64,000 nt of DNA from CAVVGZ01 sp963841845 (GTDB taxonomy: Bacteria; Chloroflexota; Anaerolineae; Anaerolineales; Anaerolineaceae): contig CAWJEG010000010.1 in assembly GCA_963841845.1 (NCBI GenBank), positions 1 through 64,000 on the forward strand, in the 5' to 3' direction. Made by a program: the position numbers and the translations under genes. Under the pieces are notes generated by a model. The model was not told the DNA's origin and made no database searches. It saw only the letters and a program-made list of their open reading frames with translations. This document shows, one piece after another, positions 48,223 through 57,104 of the stretch; within the stretch, counting starts at the first letter, position 1, and each line of letters begins with the position of its first letter.

Positions 48223-48945
48223 CTACTCATATAATTTTTTTGAAATCTCTCTACCTTGTTTAACATCAATGACATGTGCTTTTACAAGTAAATTTTTTAA
48301 TATCAAACTAGCAGTCTTTGGACTCGGAGTTGGCAAAGTAAATTCCTTCATAATCAACTGAAACGAGATTCAGGTAGGCAGAATCAATAATGGCGAGAAA
48401 TTTTTTTGGACCGCTCTAGTAAGTCGATTACTTCTGGAAGCGAAATATCTGGAAGAACGCTTACATTATCTATCTTTTCATGATGTACGGCAACCTTGCT
48501 GCGTAATGCTTCTATTTTCTTCTTGATTGACTTCATTTCACCAATATAGTTTTGCCAGTATTTGAAAAAGCACTTCAGTAACACTATCATCCTTTTTGAA
48601 AGATTTGCAACCAAGGTCCTTCAATAGCATAATAACCGTTTCGTCCTTAGATTTGAGGTTTAACAAACTCTAGTTTATTATCTGCTATAAATTTTTCAAC
48701 CGCTGGAATAGTTTTCAAAGGATAGCCATCTGGTCTTTCAAAGATTTTGGCAAGCAAAGCTATGATTTGCTCTTGTAACATAAGTTGAAGCCTGCCGAAT
48801 AAAATTCCGAAACCGTCTACGATTAATATCGGATGCGTTTGCGACCAATCATGTGAAGCAAATTCAAAGCTTCATAAGACTGGAAGATCTCTGAACGAAC
48901 TCCGTCTGCAATTTCTCGCAACATAGATTGGATGTCGTTTGTCAT
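48223..48945 (-). pseudogene. AbiU2/HEPN-like protein, about five frameshifts
   Basis: Reading across frames gives a coherent protein of about 240 residues. ATG 48945 starts MTNDIQSMLREIADGVRSEI; next come HPILIVDGFGILFGRLQLML and LAKIFERPDGYPLKTI, then DETVIMLLKDLGCKSF, LFQILAKLY, KKIEALRSKVAVHHEKID, SLPEVIDLLERSKKFLAII and KEFTLPTPSPKTASLIL, to stop 48223-48225. The Arg/Lys-x-His motif (LRSKVAVHH) and the helix pattern resemble the AbiU2-type HEPN family of abortive infection and RNase toxins. The match is by eye. It is AT-rich unlike its surroundings. Confidence 0.5.
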
Positions 48946-48976
48946 AATGCCCTATTAGTAAAACATAAAACAATAT

Positions 48977-49941
48977 TTACTTAACCATCGGTATTAACGT
49001 ACACCTACAACCTTTTTCATGGGTACAGTTTTCGTGAGGCAACTCAGGAACTTCGTTTAGTTTGTATTTTTTCTTGGTAATTTTTTTGCACTCGTCACAA
49101 GAATCTTGTGCTGCCAATATTTCCACAAATTTTACGAAACCACTTTTACGATATTGTTCTAATGATGTTTTATGAGACGCATGGAACAAAAACATACGTG
49201 CGACTGTGTCAACATCATAAGATAAATCTGTTGTTAAAATCTGGAGGTAGCCAGTCTTTGGCTGTGTTCTTACCCCATAGCGACATCATGGCTGCTCCTT
49301 GTCGGAACATATCTAATTTATCATCCCTTAATTTTGACAAGATTTTCGGTTTACTTCTGAAAATATTATTCATCATTTCTACATCGTGGTTTGGGTTATG
49401 ATTTTTCCAATCAATTCCCATGCCACGCGAAAAAACCTGCTCGGATTCATAAGCAGCTACTGCTACGCTAGCTTCTTTGAACATTCGTTTATTGATGTAC
49501 TCCTATAACTTGCATTTCTACACGATTGCGCTTCTCTTGCTCGTTTGATAAATATTTCTCTGACAATTCTTTGCCATGCTGTACACATTGAAGAATCGTA
49601 AGTCCCCCAATAGTTTTTTTTATGCCAACGGGGTCTGCGGTTATGAGGCGCTTTATCATATCGTCCTTCCGCCCTGAAACAGATAGTCCGAGTTGTTTCA
49701 GCAAATCCTTGAGTTCAGAAACTTTGTATTTGTAACTAAGAACGTTTTCTAAATCTGCAACTGCAATTAAACCTTCATCTAAAAATCTCTTGATGGATTG
49801 AGAAGGTTTTTCACCAAGAACACTCTCCCAAATATCAGATTTTGAGAAATCGTCTGGATTTTGGGGATAGAGAAATTTGCTTAACAATAACCAATGCGCT
49901 TTGGACTTTTTCCAATCAAATCCCATAATTGAACGTAACAT
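48977..49941 (-). CDS. SAP-domain protein with phage-head-like Cys tail, two frameshifts
   Basis: About 320 residues when joined. A SAP DNA-binding helix pair (YKVSELKDLLKQLGLSVSGR, about residues 71-105) follows an N-terminal region. After one shift near 49490 it continues MFKEASVAVAAYESEQVFSR. After another near 49225 (in TTTAACAACAG) it continues SYDVDTVARMFLFHASHKTS. The end has CDECKKITKKKY, then a CTHEKGCRCTLIPM tail: the CxxC plus CxC layout seen at the ends of SPP1 gp7-like phage head morphogenesis proteins. Likely phage-derived. It lies 31 bp from the AbiU2-like gene on the same strand. Confidence 0.6.
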
Positions 49942-50364
49942 ATTATTCTCCGATTTTTATACTTTGCAAGGGACAGGCTAACTATCAATTATACAGATGA
50001 CTGATACGCTGCATTTCTGCCATATAACTAAACCCAATAGGCATAACATACTGCAAGAAACACTTGATTATCCAAACCATGCAAATGCGATTCAATCTTA
50101 AAAATAATTATTACATCAAGAATTTTCTGAGGAAACATTCATGAGCGATCTACCAGCTCCAAAACCCAAAAAGCTGGTCGATGAGCAGGCCTTCAAGGGG
50201 GAAAAGAGCCATTTTTCGCAACTACGGTCTGGCTTTCCGGTTTATTGACGGTTGAAAAAGGGGATTTAATAAGGTTCTCTTTTAGAATCCATTCGCATAA
50301 TCCGGGAGCAGTGCGTGATAAAATCAATTGGATGATCCTGATTTAAAAAGTAAAAGGAGTAAAG
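49942..50364. other. Intergenic region with a broken small frame
   Basis: From ATG 50141 (after GAGGAAAC) a 35-codon frame begins MSDLPAPKPKKLVDEQ and stops at 50248. If one base is added or lost in the GGGGG near 50200 it runs on (PFFATTVWLSGLL) to about 50346. This could be a small or truncated gene; I do not recognise it. The rest is AT-rich noncoding sequence. Confidence 0.3.
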
Positions 50365-51237
50365 ATGGACATAAACCAACCCTATCCTTCGCCGGACAGC
50401 GAAGAAAACAAGAATGAAGAAAATTCCGCAGAAGGTGCGCTTGAACCCATCCTGGAACCTCAACCTGGAGAAGTACAACCCCTGCCGCAATCCCAGGAAG
50501 ATGCTTTAACCGGTGCCGAAGGTGAGGGTGAAGCCGAAGCGGAACAGCCCCAAACGCAAGCAGAAGCCCAAGCACCCGGGGAGGAAGCGGAAGTGCCCCC
50601 GGCGGAAAAAGAGGAAGAGCCTGCTGCCGAAGAAGAGGTACTGCCTCCCGTGATCGAAGAGGAAAAGCTTCCCGTGCAAAAGGAAGAATCAGGTGTAGCA
50701 CGTTTCTTCCGCCGGTTGCTGCAGTGGGTCATTATTGGGCTTGTCCTGGTTGCTGCGGGAGCCATCCTGGTTTTTGTGCTGGTTCACCAGCCTGTCAGGC
50801 AGGCATTAGACAGCACCCAGACAGAGCTGCAAACCGTCCAGGAAAAATATACCCAGATCGAAAGCAACCTGGCAACTGCGCAAAGCGAACTGGCAGACAC
50901 AAAAACAGAGCTGCAGAAAAGCCAGGATGACCTGCTTCAATCCACCAACCAGGTGTTATTCTTAAAGGTGATGAGCAATATCAATTCTGCACGCTATGAG
51001 CTGGTTAAGAAAGAGGGTGCTTCCGCCCGGCTGGCATTGCTGGATGCGCAGGTTGATCTGGATAAAATCCTGGAATCCGTCAGCGCCACCGATAAAGAAT
51101 TGGCTTTACTTCTGGATGTGCGCCTGGAACGGGCTATTAATAACCTGGCAGGAGACCCGAAAGTAACCGAAACCGATTTGAATACCATGATCCAGGATAT
51201 GGACCAGTTGGAAGGGCTTCTCTTCCCGGAAAAATAA
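50365..51237 (+). CDS. Membrane protein with acidic N-terminus and coiled-coil
   Basis: A 290-residue protein. Residues 1-110 are Glu/Pro/Gln-rich and probably disordered. One transmembrane helix follows (VIIGLVLVAAGAILVFVLVH, about residues 122-142), then a heptad-rich region LQTVQEKYTQIESNLATAQ to about 200, then helices. It resembles uncharacterised chloroflexal envelope proteins. SD AAGGAG precedes ATG 50365. A strong terminator follows, so it is not part of the ABC operon. It may have an envelope-structural role. Confidence 0.78.
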   Translation: MDINQPYPSPDSEENKNEENSAEGALEPILEPQPGEVQPLPQSQEDALTGAEGEGEAEAEQPQTQAEAQAPGEEAEVPPAEKEEEPAAEEEVLPPVIEEEKLPVQKEESGVARFFRRLLQWVIIGLVLVAAGAILVFVLVHQPVRQALDSTQTELQTVQEKYTQIESNLATAQSELADTKTELQKSQDDLLQSTNQVLFLKVMSNINSARYELVKKEGASARLALLDAQVDLDKILESVSATDKELALLLDVRLERAINNLAGDPKVTETDLNTMIQDMDQLEGLLFPEK

Positions 51238-51274
51238 TCATCCCTCAAAAATTTTGTAGGGGTTGTACAATCTG

Positions 51275-51311
51275 ACTGACAGGCTGGATGATACGCCTGT
51301 CAGTATTTTTT
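51275..51311 (+). terminator. Rho-independent terminator
   Basis: ACTGACAGGC (51275-51284) and GCCTGTCAGT (51295-51304) form a 10-bp stem followed by six T (51306-51311). It ends the transcript of the coiled-coil protein. Confidence 0.85.
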
Positions 51312-51428
51312 CTGGTTGCCTCCAGCAAGAAAATATCCCTGCCCAAATTTACCAGGGATATGACTGCGGTCATATCTTCTTGTGACTGCAACCATCTACA
51401 CAAAAATCTTAAGATCGGCTATGTTTAC

Positions 51429-51434
51429 TATAAT
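51429..51434 (+). promoter_or_regulatory. TATAAT box upstream of the ABC operon
   Basis: TATAAT lies 44 bases before the first ABC gene and after the terminator at 51275-51311. There is no strong -35, so activation by the operon's own regulator is possible. Confidence 0.35.
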
Positions 51435-51477
51435 CAACTGGAAACTAAGACGTACTATATTGAAGGAAACTTAATTA

Positions 51478-52254
51478 ATGCAGTCCAGCCATTCGACCCA
51501 GACCAAAAATGGATCTGGTCCTGAAACCCGGGAGGAGCCGGAAAAACAACCATCCCAGATAAAACTGGCCAACGTATGGAAAAAATACCATACTGCGGCT
51601 GGTGATTACCCGGCGCTTAAGGGCATCAACACAGCGTTTCAGGAGGGTAATTTCATCGGGATTATCGGAAAATCAGGCGCCGGAAAGTCCACCCTGGTCA
51701 ATATGATCACCGGGGTAGACCACCTGACATCCGGAGAAATCTGGATAAACGGGACAGCCATCCACACCCTGAATGAAAACCAGATGGCGCAATGGCGGGG
51801 ACAAAATATGGGGGTCGTCTACCAATCCTTCCAGCTGCTTCCTAAACTCACCCTGCTTGAAAATATTTTGCTGCCGATGGAATTCTGCGGCCGCTACCAG
51901 CCCAAGGTGAGCGAGGAATGGGCGCTGCATCTTCTGGAAGAAGTGGAACTTCAAGATCACGCCAACAAACTCCCGTCAGCCATTTCCGGCGGACAGCACC
52001 AGAGGGCAGCCATAGCCCGGGCGCTGGCGAATAATCCGACCTTTATCATTGCCGACGAACCAACCGGCAACCTGGATTCTGTGACAGCTGAGGTGGTCTT
52101 TCAATTGTTTGAGAAGATGGCAGAAAATGGAAAAACTGTTGTGATTGTTTCTCATGATCCATCCCTATCCGAAAGAGCCGACCATATTCTGCATATTTCT
52201 GATGGCGAAATCGTAGAGGAAATCTTCCGAAAGGATGCTCTTCCCGGTGGATAA
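51478..52254 (+). CDS. ABC transporter ATP-binding protein (MacB/LolD type)
   Basis: A 258-residue ATPase. After a 25-residue polar extension come IKLANVWKKYHTAAGDYPAL, Walker A GKSGAGKST, the Q-loop, signature ISGGQHQRAAIARAL and Walker B FIIADEPTGNLD, then the H-loop VSHDPSLSER. SD GAAGGAAAC precedes ATG 51478. The stop TAA overlaps a GTG (GTGGATAA at 52247-52254), which is likely the start of the second ATPase. Energises the FtsX-type permease encoded downstream. Confidence 0.95.
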   Translation: MQSSHSTQTKNGSGPETREEPEKQPSQIKLANVWKKYHTAAGDYPALKGINTAFQEGNFIGIIGKSGAGKSTLVNMITGVDHLTSGEIWINGTAIHTLNENQMAQWRGQNMGVVYQSFQLLPKLTLLENILLPMEFCGRYQPKVSEEWALHLLEEVELQDHANKLPSAISGGQHQRAAIARALANNPTFIIADEPTGNLDSVTAEVVFQLFEKMAENGKTVVIVSHDPSLSERADHILHISDGEIVEEIFRKDALPGG

Positions 52255-53453
52255 TCTCAATCCCCGCCAAACCTGCCAGGGTACCGCAGCGTCCTATCCT
52301 TTACCGTCCGGAGGGTGACGACACTGCTGCCCTGCAGATGCGCAGGATCGTAAAAACCTACAAGACAGCTGCCGGGGATGTGACGGTACTTAAAGGGATC
52401 AACGCGGATTTTTACCAGGGGGAATTTGTCAGCCTGGTTGGAAAATCCGGAAGCGGAAAATCCACGATTGTTAACATGATCACGGGTATCGACCGGCCAA
52501 CAGCGGGTAAAGTCATCATCAATAATGTGGATATCCACAGCCTGAACGAAAGCAATATGGCGAAATGGCGGGGGCGTAACCTGGGAATCATCTTCCAGTT
52601 TTACCAGCTGCTCCCCATGCTTTCCCTTCTTGAAAATACCATGCTGCCAATGGATATCGCCAACCTTTACACGCCTGCTGAACGGATATCACGGGCAATG
52701 GATCTGCTGGGAATGGTGGGATTGGCTGAATTTGCCCATCAAATGCCGGTAGCGGTATCCGGCGGACAGCAGCAGGCTGCGGCAGTTGCGCGTGCCATGG
52801 CAAATGACCCGCCTTTTATCATTGCAGATGAGCCCACGGGCAACCTCGATTCAAAAACCGCAGAATCTGTGATCGGGATTTTTGAAAAACTGGTTGAACA
52901 GGGAAAAACCATTGTGATGGTCACCCATGATCCAGCCATTACCCGCCGGACCAACCGGACGATGCTGATTTCAGATGGAGAAATCATCCATCCGGCACTT
53001 TCGCGGGCTTTTCCAATGCTTAATCACTCCCAGCTTTTACAGGCTACCCACCAGCTCAGCTATCATAAATATAAACCGGGAGAACCAATCATCCGGCAGG
53101 GACAAAACAATCATCAACTTTACATTGTCACTTCAGGGCAGGCGCGTGTGCACGTGGAACGTTCAGACGGGAGCAATGTATTTATTACCTGCCTGCAGCC
53201 CGGATCCTATTTTGGAGAAATCGAGCTTATCCGGCAGGAACCCGCCGTGGCCACCATCCTGGCTGATACACAGGAACCCGTTGAGGTCATTTCCCTGAAC
53301 CAGGAAACCTATAATACCTTGCATACGCAATCAACCAGTATGCAGAATACGCTCCAGAAAACAGCACAGGAAAGACTGCGGGAAAACATCGCTGTCCGGG
53401 AAATATTATTCCAAAAGAAATCCGTGGATCATGATCAAACCAAGCTGGCGTAA
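52247..53453 (+). CDS. ABC ATPase fused to a cNMP-binding domain, N-terminal frameshift
   Basis: About 400 residues. From GTG 52247 one inserted C in the CCCC near 52265 links NLNP to AKPARVPQRPILYRPEGDD and then the open part from 52338. The ATPase half has GKSGSGKST, VSGGQQQAAAVARAM and FIIADEPTGNLD. After about residue 265 a cyclic-nucleotide-binding fold follows: KYKPGEPIIRQG, LYIVTSGQARVHV and GSYFGEIELIRQEPAVAT. The Arg that normally binds the cyclic phosphate (PRxAT) is replaced (PAVAT). A regulatory fusion of ABC and cNMP folds is unusual. It overlaps the permease by 23 bp. Confidence 0.88.
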
Positions 53454-55821
53454 GGTAATCAGGGATTTATGGGATGATAAAGCCCGCTCCCTGCTGGTGA
53501 TTATCTCCATAGCCATCGGGGTATTTGCGCTGGGGATGATAGCAGGGTCTCACGTCATCATCTCGGAGGATATGGACGCCAGCTATGCAGCAGCCAATCC
53601 GGCCAACATTAAACTGGTTACCGATCCATTTGATTATGAACTTGAAGAAACCATCCAGCGCATGCCGGAAATCCAGGATGCACAGGGCAGGCGCGAGATC
53701 ACTGTGCGCACGCGCACCGAAGAGGGTGAGTGGTACAGCCTTGATTTAATTGCAGTAGAGGACTTTTCGGATATACGCATTAACAAACTGGTTGATACCG
53801 CCGGATCAGGCCAGCTGGGTGACAACCAGATATTCCTGGAAGACAACAAAAAATCAGACGCCAGGAACCTGAATTTGGGTGACCAGCTGGAAATTGAACT
53901 GGGCGACGGGACATTGCGCCAGATACCCGTTATGGGCTCCATCCGGGATGAAACCTCCGGAACCGGGAACCTGGTGGGTAATGTACGCGGGTACATCACC
54001 CTGGACACCCTGGAATGGCTGCATTATCCGGAAAATTTTAACCAGCTGTACGTCACGGTGAACGGGGATAAAAACGATAAAGCCCATATTCAACAGGTCA
54101 GCAATTTATTAGAAGATAAGCTCAATAAGGGGGGACGCAAGGTTTACCGGACAGAAATACTGCAGAGGAACCAGCATCCAATGGGAGCTATTATCGAGGC
54201 TTTGCTGGGTGTTCTGCTGGTGATGGGGATATTAATTGTCTTTTTAAGCGGATCTTTAATCGCAAATACATTATCCGCATTGATGAATCAGCAGATGCGG
54301 CAGATCGGGGTCATGAAACTGACCGGGGCACGCAATTACGATATCATCCGCATGTACGTCATGCTGATATTAATATTTGCGCTCAGTGCACTGGCAATTT
54401 CCATTCCGCTCGGAGTTCTGGCTGCCTACTGGCTCTCCGATTATGCAACAGGTTTCATCGGTTTCTCCCTGCAGGGATTCCGCATGGTTCCAATTTCCAT
54501 CATTCTTCAAATTGTTGTAGCAATCCTGGTAACACTCCTGGCTGGACTCAATCCGGTGATTCACGGTGCAAAAGTTACCATCCACCAGGCTTTCACCGGA
54601 AGCAGCAATGGGGAAGAGATTGTAAAAGAAGGCGCCATTGAGCGGGTATTGGGGCGGATGCGGGGGATTTCACGGATCCTGCTGATTTCGCTGCGCAATA
54701 CTTTCCGTAAAAAAAAGCGCCTGGCGCTGACGCTCTTTACCCTGAGCCTGGGAGGGGCAATTTTTATTGCCGTGTTCAATGTGCAGGTAGCCCTCAACCT
54801 GCAGATGGAACGAACCATGCGTTACTTTCTGGCTGATGTGAACCTTTCCTTTGACCGCCTTTACCGGACCGAAACGATTACCCAGGCACTGGAACAAATT
54901 CCCGGCATCAGCCATATTGAAGGCTGGATGTTTGCCAACGGAGAAATCCTTAATGAGGATGGATCAACTGCCGAAAATATTTATGTATTTGCACCCCCAT
55001 CCACCAGCGAACTGGTGGATCCGCTGCTCCTGGAAGGGCGCTGGCTGCTGCCGGACGATCAAAAAGCAATAACGGTCAATGAAAATATCTGGGGCGACTT
55101 CCCGGATGTACATCCAGGCAGCACCCTGCGATTAAAAATCAATGGCAAAGAAGATGATTGGCTGGTAGTTGGGATCTTCCAATTTACCGGTGCAGATAAT
55201 CTCTTCGCATATACCAACTATGAATATCTCGCCCAATATTTGAACATCCCCGGCCAGGCAGCCGTATACCGAATCGCCACCAGCAACCATGATATCTCCT
55301 TCCAGAAATCAATCAGTTCCCAAATGGATTCCTACCTGAAAGAAGAAGGTTTCCAGGTTGAACTGGTGGAAGCAGGAAGCCTAACCCTGGATACAGTTAA
55401 GGACTACATCGAAGTCCTGATTGTTGTTTTGCTCATCCTGGCCCTGCTGACAGCCCTGGTTGGCAGCATTGGGCTGGCAGGGACATTGAGCATGAATGTC
55501 CTGGAACGAACCCGCGAAATTGGAATATTGCGCGCAATTGGCGCCTATGACTGGATTGTGCTCCGCCTTGTAATTGTTGAAGGCCTGATCATTGGCATTA
55601 TCAGCTATATCCTGGGCGCTCTATTGTCCTTTCCCATCACCAATATACTTTCCAACATTATTTCACTGGCGATTTTTAAGTCAAAAGGTATTTTTGCCTT
55701 CACAATCCAGGGGTTTATTATATGGCTGGGAGTGGTGATCATTCTATCCATCCTTGCCAGTGTAATACCGGCACGAAACGCCACGCGCATGACGATTCGA
55801 GAGGTGCTTGCCTATGAATGA
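53431..55821 (+). CDS. FtsX/MacB-type ABC permease, two-domain
   Basis: A 796-residue permease. TM1 (SLLVIISIAIGVFALGMIAG) is followed by a large extracytoplasmic MacB_PCD-like domain (about residues 40-265). A first FtsX domain (helices around 255-390) and a second TM/extracytoplasmic region (about 420-650) come next, and a final FtsX domain ends in LASVIPARNATRMTIREVLAYE. LNVLERTREIGILRAIGA-like sequence is the family's cytoplasmic signature. It likely exports or extracts lipids, lipoproteins or peptides, powered by the two ATPases. The ATG lies inside the preceding gene. Confidence 0.94.
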   Translation: MIKPSWRKVIRDLWDDKARSLLVIISIAIGVFALGMIAGSHVIISEDMDASYAAANPANIKLVTDPFDYELEETIQRMPEIQDAQGRREITVRTRTEEGEWYSLDLIAVEDFSDIRINKLVDTAGSGQLGDNQIFLEDNKKSDARNLNLGDQLEIELGDGTLRQIPVMGSIRDETSGTGNLVGNVRGYITLDTLEWLHYPENFNQLYVTVNGDKNDKAHIQQVSNLLEDKLNKGGRKVYRTEILQRNQHPMGAIIEALLGVLLVMGILIVFLSGSLIANTLSALMNQQMRQIGVMKLTGARNYDIIRMYVMLILIFALSALAISIPLGVLAAYWLSDYATGFIGFSLQGFRMVPISIILQIVVAILVTLLAGLNPVIHGAKVTIHQAFTGSSNGEEIVKEGAIERVLGRMRGISRILLISLRNTFRKKKRLALTLFTLSLGGAIFIAVFNVQVALNLQMERTMRYFLADVNLSFDRLYRTETITQALEQIPGISHIEGWMFANGEILNEDGSTAENIYVFAPPSTSELVDPLLLEGRWLLPDDQKAITVNENIWGDFPDVHPGSTLRLKINGKEDDWLVVGIFQFTGADNLFAYTNYEYLAQYLNIPGQAAVYRIATSNHDISFQKSISSQMDSYLKEEGFQVELVEAGSLTLDTVKDYIEVLIVVLLILALLTALVGSIGLAGTLSMNVLERTREIGILRAIGAYDWIVLRLVIVEGLIIGIISYILGALLSFPITNILSNIISLAIFKSKGIFAFTIQGFIIWLGVVIILSILASVIPARNATRMTIREVLAYE

Positions 55822-55859
55822 CGATTCGCAAATATTGGTTATGGTAAGATGAAATAAAG

Positions 55860-57104
55860 ATGAAAACTCCGATTGAGCCAGGGGTAATAAAAATATTCAG
55901 GCTTTTTGTAGCCGCCCAGGCCGGATTTATCCTGCTGGTGAGTTACATTAAGACGAATTACCCGGTATCTTTTCCAGAGGAATTCCAATACCGTGAATCT
56001 TTTTCTTTCCTGGCATCGATCCTGTTGTTTATCTATCTTTCACTTCCATGGCTGCAGCACAAGCTGAGAAACTGGTATCTGCCAATTGCTTTAGCAGCAG
56101 CCACGGTTACACCGCTCATCAGTAACAGCTTTTACCTGTTAATGCAGGCACCCGGCGAGCCTGTAAATTTGATTTTCAGCGCCTACCAACTGATCCCGGC
56201 CCTTTTCGTCCCCCTTGTGCTTATTGCCTGGCAGTATGATTTAAAAATCCTGGCGTTATTTTGTATTGGAACCGGACTTTATGATATCTCTTCGGCTTTA
56301 ATGATTGCCAACAGCCTGCACCTGCAAAGCATCCCCATCCTTGGGGTGGTGGTGATCCGGACGGTATCCTTTTTTGTGGTTGGTTACATGGTTAATCAAC
56401 TGGTAAAAACCCTGCGCCAGCAGCGAAAATCCCTCACCGAGGCGAATATTAAACTGAGCCTTTATGCAAACACGGTCGAACAGCTGGCAATCAGCCGGGA
56501 ACGCAACAGGCTGGCGCGGGAACTGCATGACACCCTGGCCCATACATTGAGCGGACTGGCTGTGCAGCTGGAAGCCATGAAAACTGTGCTTATCCCAAGG
56601 GATGGTGAAGCCTCAGGAATGCTGGAACGGGCATTGAAGACAACCCGAGAAGGACTGACTGAAACCCGCCGGGCATTAAAGGACCTGCGTGCGACCCAGT
56701 TGGACGACCTCGGATTAAAGCTGGCCATTTACAATGTGGCAAGTTCAGCTGCCGGACGAGGTAACCTGGTTCTTGATTATCAGTTTAATGATGACCTGAG
56801 AAATATACCTCCCCAACTTGAACAAACCATATACCGCATCACCCAGGAAGCCTTTGAAAACATCATCCGCCACGCACAGGCAACATTTGTGTCTGTCTGC
56901 CTGGGAATGGAGGGGAATACGCTTGAATTAACGATCCGGGACGATGGGAAAGGATTCGAATACGCCGATGAAACCAGGGAAAATGGCCTGGGAATTCAGG
57001 GGATGAAAGAGAGGGCAGCTATTGCTGGCGCTACCCTGCAGTTCTCAAGCTCCCCGGATGGTGGTACAACCATCCTCTTCCGAAAGGAGAATCCGTATGA
57101 TTAA
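55860..57104 (+). CDS. NarL-type sensor histidine kinase
   Basis: A 414-residue membrane kinase. Five or six N-terminal helices (to about residue 185) form the sensor with little periplasmic sequence, which suggests intramembrane sensing. The HisKA_3 box RNRLARELHDTLAHTLSG has the phospho-acceptor His near residue 223. The ATPase domain has EAFENIIRHAQA, IRDDGKGF and GLGIQGMKERA. It overlaps the response regulator by eight bases (ATGATTAA). This is the arrangement of self-tuning ABC transporter systems of envelope stress type. Confidence 0.93.
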   Translation: MKTPIEPGVIKIFRLFVAAQAGFILLVSYIKTNYPVSFPEEFQYRESFSFLASILLFIYLSLPWLQHKLRNWYLPIALAAATVTPLISNSFYLLMQAPGEPVNLIFSAYQLIPALFVPLVLIAWQYDLKILALFCIGTGLYDISSALMIANSLHLQSIPILGVVVIRTVSFFVVGYMVNQLVKTLRQQRKSLTEANIKLSLYANTVEQLAISRERNRLARELHDTLAHTLSGLAVQLEAMKTVLIPRDGEASGMLERALKTTREGLTETRRALKDLRATQLDDLGLKLAIYNVASSAAGRGNLVLDYQFNDDLRNIPPQLEQTIYRITQEAFENIIRHAQATFVSVCLGMEGNTLELTIRDDGKGFEYADETRENGLGIQGMKERAAIAGATLQFSSSPDGGTTILFRKENPYD

